A DNA stretch of 64,000 bases from Triticum aestivum (Eukaryota; Streptophyta; Magnoliopsida; Poales; Poaceae): positions 172,523,498 through 172,587,497 of the forward strand of contig NC_057807.1 of the NCBI RefSeq assembly GCF_018294505.1, written 5' to 3'. A program made the translations under genes and the position numbers. Positions 58,557 through 64,000 of the stretch are shown in pieces (position 1 is the first letter of the stretch; the number at the start of each line of letters is the position of its first letter). A model generated the notes under the pieces. That model saw nothing but the letters and a program-made list of their open reading frames with translations. It made no database searches and was not told where the DNA came from.

Positions 58557-59765
58557 ACTCGCTATGTATTATCCTGTGCACTGAAAACTTTGTTCATATG
58601 CGCTAAGCAACGCTTGTTTAATTTAAAATATTACCTTCTGTGCGGCCGTTTAGAAAATCTGAGAGAAGGCAAGTTGTCGGCTTCAGCCCCCATGCCACTA
58701 GTGCTGGGGTGTTTGGGATAAACTTGAGTACTCTTGTTCCCATTTTTGGGTCCATCTAGGGAGGCGCTCAACACAACGAACAAGGCAACCGGACTTATAA
58801 TGCTTGAACACTCTCACTTAGCCATAGAATTCTATAATTTTAAATTTCGGCGAAGCCCCTAGTATTCGAAAAACCGAGTTCGGGGCGCTATCCACGCCTT
58901 GGCCGGACATGATCCGGTTCTTCGCTCGAAGCGGCGTAAGTCTTTAGGGACTCGAAAAGACCTCTTGAACAGCGACCAGTCTCTCGCCTTATCATGCCAG
59001 TCAGTTTTAGCTTTCTCCACTGAGGCGCTCGCCCAGCTCAACCGGGGCGCAATCGCAGTGGTTCTCCCAGTGCTACCTTAGCCGACGGAACGGAATGTAA
59101 GGTACCAAAACATGGGAGCCGGGCAAACCCAACTATTGACCCAAGACATGATTCGGAGCCGATTCATATAATGCTATAAGTTCGGGGTGCCGCACTTGTG
59201 AAAGTGTTCGGACTTATCGCACCGTAATGCGGGGAACATAAGCCCCCGGTGTATTCGGCCGTACCAAAATATACGGGTGCAAGATATCATTGATGAACAT
59301 ATATATAAGGTAATGCAATTATAGGCAAAAAGTGCTGCATTATTTATTCAAGGAATTCTGCTATGAGTGAATGATACAAATAGTGCGGTAAGCAAGGGAT
59401 TGGACTAATTAAACATGTCCCCCTCCATGGGTGGGCTGCGGACTGGTGTATATAATCAAATTTAATGCTCGTAATGGAGACCACCTGAGTGTTCGTCGTA
59501 GCCTTTTTCCCTCCCTGGCTGTTGCATCATGAGTTCGGCGGGCGCGCCGCCGGACAGGGCCTCTGGTGAACGGAGTCCTGTATATAAGAAGAAGGAAAAT
59601 GAAAAAAAAGTGACACACTTGGGAGCCCCTGGTGTGGTCAAGCCGCACTCTGGGTCTGTTGTGGTCATGCCCCTCCCCATATGCCCATGGTATCTCCAGA
59701 GCGTAGTGATGTACGCGGAGGGCTTGTCTTGCAATCATGCGATGGCTGGGGCTGGGGACGCATTG
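58557..59765. other. Element B spacer between antisense gene and gag-protease; pol missing here
   Basis: Non-coding. In an autonomous relative about 3 kb of RT, RNase H and integrase would lie next to the gag-protease end. Here about 1.2 kb separates the antisense stop from the end of gag-protease, and no RT, RNase H or integrase motif is visible in any frame. Confidence 0.7.
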
Positions 59766-62700
59766 CTACGCGTGTTCGGAACATGCCAGGTGGTCTTGGT
59801 TGATGTTGCTCCGGGCGCGTTTGGCTGAGTCCGATCGTTTAATGGCCGGACTCAAAAATTGCCATAGAAGGCTGCTCTGTACTTCTGCCGTGAGAGCCGC
59901 TGTATGTTCCTTCGTTCGGAGGGAGCGTTCCGTATTTCCGTTGACCGTAATGACTCCACGAGGGCCTGGCATCTTGAGCTTGAGGTATGCATAATGCGGC
60001 ACCGCGTTGAACTTTGCGAACGCGGTTCGTCCGAGCAGAGCGTGATAGCCGCTGCGGAACGGGACTATGTCGAAGATTAACTCCTTGCTTTGGAAATTAT
60101 CCGGGGATCCGAAGACCACTTCCAGTGTGACTGAGCCTGTACAATTGGCCTCAACACCTGGTATGACGCCTTTGAAGGTCGTCTTTGTAGGTTTAATCCT
60201 TGAGGGGTCTATGCCCATCTTGCACACTGTATCCTGATAAAGCAGGTTCAGGCTACTGCCGCCGTCCATCAGGACTCTCGTGAGGTGAAATCCATCGACG
60301 ATTGGGTCTAAAACCAATGCGGCGAATCCGCCATGGCGAATGCTGGTCGGATGGTCTCTTCGATTGAAAGTGATCGGGCAAGAGGACCATGGATTGAACT
60401 TCGGGGCGACTGGCTCCATCGCATATACTTCCCTTAGTGCACGCTTCCGCTCCCTCTTGGGTATATGGGTTGCGTATATCATGTTGACCGTCCGCACTTG
60501 TGGGGGGAAACCCTTCTGTCCTCTACTGTTCGGCGGCCGGGTCTCTTCCTCGTCATCGCTATGTAGCCCCTTGTCACTGTTTTCGGCAATTAACTTGCCT
60601 GCCTGCTTGAATACCCAACAATCTTTCTTGGTGTGGTTAGCTGGCTTTTCGGGGGTGCCATGTATCTGGCATGAGCGGTCGAGTATTCGGTCCAAATTGG
60701 ACGGACCCGGAGTGGTTCTTTTGAATGGCTTCTTCCGCTGACCGGTTTTAGAGCCTCGGAATCCGGCGTTGACTGCCGTATCCTCATTGTTGTCGCCGTT
60801 AACGCGGCGCTTGTTTTTGCTTCGGCGCGACCTGCCGTTGTGGTCCTTAGTATCCGGACTGCGAGCATTTTTACTGAGGTTGTTGCTGCGAGCTAGCCAG
60901 CTATCCTCTCCCGCACAGAAGCGGGTCATTAATGATGTGAGGGCTGCCATGGATTTCGGCTTTTCCTGTCCTAGGTGCCGGGCTAGCCACTCGTCGCGGA
61001 TGTTATGTTTAAAGGTTGCGAGAGCCTCTGCATCTGGACAGTCGACGATTTGATTTTTCTTTGTTAAGAACCGTGTCCAGAATTGCCTGGCCGATTCGTC
61101 TGGCTGCTGAATTATGTGGCTTAGGCCATCGGCGTCTGGTGCTCGCACATATGTGCCCTGGAAGTTGTCGAGGAATGCGGCTTCCAGGTCTTCCCAACAA
61201 CCAATTGACTCTGTGGGCAAGCTGTTAAGCCAATGCCGAGCTGGTCCTTTAAGCTTGAGTGGGAGATACTTGATGGCATGGAGATCGTCGCCGCGGGCCA
61301 TATGGATGTGAAGGAGATAATCTTCGATCCAAACCGCGGGGTCTGTTGTGCCATCGTAGGATTCAATGTTTACGGGTTTAAACCCTTCAGGGATTTGATG
61401 ATCCATTACTTCGTCAGTGAAGCATAGCGGGTGTGCGGCACCTCTGTATTGAGCAATATCATGACGTAGCTCAAGGGAGCGTTGTCTGCTGTGTTCGGCC
61501 CGGCCGGAGTTGTTGTATCCGGCGCGACGGTATTCGTCGTGGGTCATGGGACGCCCACGTGATCCATAGATGGATCTGGATTGCCTTGCTTTCTCCTCCA
61601 ATATATCTCGCAAGTCCGGCGCGTTCCCCCGTGGCTTCATACTTTTGGAGCGATGCCGGGGTACGGTCTTGGTGGAGGGCCTGGATGCCTCTCTGTCGCG
61701 ACCACGGGGTGGTCGGTCGGCCATGTTGTGCGCTGGTGATGAAGGTATGTATGCTTCCTCCTTTAATCGGGGGAGCAACTTGCGTTTTGGGTAACTCTTG
61801 GAGGGACGTTCGAGTTCATACTCTTCGGCCGCGAGGACCTCGGTCCATCTGTCGGCCAGCAGGTCTTGATCAGCTTGAAGCTGCTGCTGCTTTTTCTTTA
61901 GGCTGTTTGCTGTGGCCATTAGCCTGCGTTTGAAACGCTCTTGTTCGACGGGATCCTCGGGCACGATGAATTCGTCGTCGTCGAGGCTTGCCTCGTCTCC
62001 GGAGGGAGGTATGTAATTATCATCCTCAACCCCTTCGTCTGCCGCTCTCTCGTGAGGGCTTGCTTCTGCATCCTCCTGCGCTGAATCTTGCTGGAGGGGA
62101 TTGTCTTCGGCACTTTCAGGGGTGTTATTATCTCCTGTGCCGGAATCTCCATTCTTGCTGTGGCGGGATTTAGAGCGGCGCCGCTGACGCTGGCGCTTGG
62201 GCTGTTTCTTTAAGGAATCTGCCTCCGCTGCTTCTTCATCGTCCCCATCTTTTGGGGTGTCCACCATGTATATGTCATATGACGAGGTGGTATTCCAGTG
62301 CCCTGTAGGCGCTGGTTCTTGTTCGTCTCCGGCATCGTCGTCCATACCGTCGATGTCTTCAGAGTATTAGTCTAGCATGTCGGTTAGATCGTCGACAGTG
62401 GCTACAAAGTGGGTGGTGGGTGGGCTTTGAATTTCTTCGTCGTCCGCATCCCAACCATCCTGGCCATAATCCGGCCAGGGCTCTCCGGATAACGAGAGAT
62501 GTTTTAGCGAATTTAAGATGTCGCCAAAGGGCGAGTGTTGAAAGATGTCCGCAGCGGTGAACTCCATGATCGGCGCCCAATCGGATTCGATTGGCAGGGG
62601 CGCAGGAGGTTCGGAGTCCGGCAGGGAGTCCGGCACCTCGGAGTCACGAGCTTCATAAGGGACGGGGTCAGTGTTCGGCTCCATCGCCGTGGACGTCGCA

Positions 62701-63059
62701 GCCCCCGAGGCGGTGTCCAGCCACCCGTCCTCGATCTGCGTGATCGGCTCCGGACTATGGGTTGGAGCGGATTCGTGTGCGGCCTCCAAGGTACTGTCCG
62801 GCGACAGAGTTAGATCATGCCCATTGTGACAGCATGGCACGCTCGGCTGCTGCTCGGATCCATCGAAGATAAAGTCTCCGCGGATATCCGCCGTGAAGTT
62901 TAGGCTTCCAAATCTGACCTGACGGCCAGGGGCGTAGCTTTCGATCTGCTCCAGATGGCCAATTGAATTGGCCCGCAGTGCGAAGCCACCGAACACGAAG
63001 ATCTGTCCGGGGAGAAAAGTCTCACCCTGGACAGTGTTGTTGTCGATTGAAGAAGCCAT
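59766..63059 (-). pseudogene. gag-protease of element B, one in-frame stop
   Basis: From the Met at 63059 (MASSIDNNTVQGETFLPGQI) a single frame of about 1097 codons runs to 59766, broken only by TAA at 62367-62369. N-terminal acidic region; then basic/acidic low-complexity stretches; a Retrotrans_gag segment (YLPLKLKGPARHWLNSLPTE, 61200-61300); knuckle CX2HX8HX4C (60618-60671); aspartic protease with LMDGGSSLNLLY (about 60240-60280) and ALLGRTAFAKFNAVPHYAYL. The frame ends soon after the protease (RSNINQDHLACSEHA). Gag and protease look functional in sequence apart from the stop. Absence of polymerase means movement, if any, would rely on proteins from another element. Confidence 0.88.
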
Positions 63060-63087
63060 CAAGCCTATCGGTGACGACACAGAGGAA

Positions 63088-63105
63088 CTCTTAATGAAAG
63101 CACCA
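63088..63105 (-). other. Primer binding site of element B
   Basis: TGGTGCTTTCATTAAGAG on the minus strand, one base from LTR-c. Begins with TGG as required; I could not match the tRNA. Confidence 0.55.
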
Positions 63106-63106
63106 A

Positions 63107-63587
63107 TGTCGGTGTCAAAACCGGCGGATCTCGGGTAGGGGGTCCCGAACTGTGCGTCTAGGCGGATGGTAACAGGAGACAAGGGACACGATGTTTTACC
63201 CAGGTTCGGGCCCTCTTGATGGAGGTAAAACCCTACGTCCTACTTGATTAATATTGATGATGTGTATTACAAGAGTGGATCTACCACGAGATCAAGGAGG
63301 CTAAACCCTAGAAGCTAGCCTATGGTATGATTATTGTAATGGTTGTTGTGTCCTACGGACTAAAACCCTCCGGTCTATATAGACATCAGGGAGGGCTAGG
63401 GTTACACAGAGTTGGTTACAATAGTAGGAGATCTACATATCCGTATCGCCAAGCTTGCCTTCCACACCAAGGAAAGTCCCATCCGGACACGGGACGAAGT
63501 CTTCAATCTTGTATCTTCATAGTCTTGGAGTCCGGCGGACGATGATAGTCCGGCTGTCCGGACACCCCCTAGTCCAGGACTCCCTCA
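63107..63587 (-). repeat. Outer right LTR of element B (LTR-c, 5' LTR)
   Basis: Complete 481 bp. The TATA box reads CTATATAGACC (63373-63383, minus strand); LTR-a and LTR-b have CTATATAAACC. Confidence 0.95.
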
Positions 63588-64000
63588 CACACACACACAA
63601 GATATCCCTTAAGACGTGCTAATTCGGGCAGGCTTTCATCCTCCAACTCTCCAAGTTGTTGTTCAGCTTAACCAGCTAGCTCAGGGGTACCCAACATAGA
63701 TTCTTGGAGAAAGGGTGGTTACAGTAAACCAATTTGATCACAATTCAACATAGCAGTCAGGTGACAACCTGGTGATACTTCCGAGAAGATATTCAGAAAA
63801 TCACGAACCACCGGTATGTTCCTAAGCTCGAGAACAATCTTGCTTCTCAGGAAAGACGATATGATCAAATAAACAAGGATTGACACTATCCTAACTCATT
63901 GATCAGAAAGTGCAGCGGGAATAAGGAGTAGGTAGCACAATCTATCTTAGGATGATGATTGAAGAACCAACATGCTAAGAATGAAATTATTGTCCTTTAA
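63588..64000 (-). other. Internal domain of element D, continued (non-coding)
   Basis: After a CA repeat the sequence matches 52430-52830 of element C, for example CCAACTCTCCAAGTTGTTGT. Joins to 38186 once element B is removed. Confidence 0.85.

Larger units (their letters stand above)
38187..63587 (-). mobile_element. Element B: composite Gypsy (Tat-like, probably Fatima) element with three LTRs
   Basis: Outer LTRs at 38187-38667 and 63107-63587, and a third at 42013-42493, all 481 bp and all in the same orientation. CACAC flanks both outer ends (38182-38186, 63588-63592), and element D continues on each side, so the whole block sits in one insertion site; the site is a CA repeat, which weakens the duplication as proof. 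Sense (minus) order: LTR, PBS, gag-protease, spacer, antisense gene, LTR, 443 bp of foreign DNA, part of a second antisense gene, LTR. RT, RNase H and integrase are absent. The name Fatima rests on remembering the LTR start (TGTCGGTGTCAAAACCGGCG). Element C is nested at 45986. Confidence 0.85.
32269..64000 (-). mobile_element. Element D: large non-coding LTR element (LARD-like), rearranged, host of element B
   Basis: Own sequence: 32269-38186 and 63588-64000. The internal part matches that of element C base for base over long stretches (for example 36009-36060 with 50249-50300, and 63600-63700 with 52430-52530) and lies in the same, minus, orientation. No protein-coding domain. The left LTR is in the wrong orientation for this internal part. 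The right end is outside the window. Confidence 0.8.

Overview
The window is plant nuclear DNA, almost certainly from a large grass genome of the wheat/Aegilops/barley group. Grounds: LTR retrotransposons inserted inside one another fill about 80% of it, Stowaway-type MITEs flanked by TA are present, the only host gene recognised is a grass-type F-box/LRR gene that has decayed, and there is no rRNA, tRNA or bacterial-type gene arrangement. Element family names are given only where remembered and are not verified. All sequence comparisons were made by eye.

Layout. Positions 1-1779 are the 3' end of an LTR retrotransposon (G) that enters from the left. Positions 1780-9098 are old, mostly anonymous DNA holding a frameshifted gene scrap, three MITEs, degenerate tandem repeats and a duplicated microsatellite-rich block of about 1 kb. 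An F-box/LRR pseudogene starts at 9099. It is split by a solo LTR (9412-10303, duplicated site CAACT) and is interrupted for good at 10798 by Gypsy element F. Everything from 10799 to the right edge is one nest: F (10799-) is interrupted by Gypsy element E (11582-); E contains a complete Gypsy element A (15794-29574, duplicated site AAGGG) and is broken at 32268 by a large-LTR non-coding element D (32269-); D contains a composite Gypsy element B (38187-63587); B contains a complete large-LTR non-coding element C (45986-58482, duplicated site TGTAC). D resumes at 63588 and runs off the window.

How the genes relate. A, B and E look like members of the Tat branch of Ty3/Gypsy. A has the RT, degenerate Gypsy RNase H, second RNase H, integrase order of that branch. 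In all three the sense strand encodes gag-pol, and the region between pol and the 3' LTR carries a separate gene on the opposite strand. In A and B that gene has its own TATA box about 115-120 bp before the ATG, GT-AG introns, an N-terminal domain like the 'putative gypsy type transposase' family (Pfam Transposase_28), an acidic/serine-rich middle, a coiled coil and a conserved C-terminal domain. B keeps gag-protease and the antisense gene but has no RT, RNase H or integrase. C and D encode no recognisable protein and would have to be mobilised by other elements.

The strongest candidates for something unusual are: the antisense gene shared by three families; the three-LTR structure of B with a 443-bp foreign segment, which has the order expected of a read-through (transduction-like) retrotransposition; patchy divergence between the two LTRs of C; and a head-to-head LTR junction in D.
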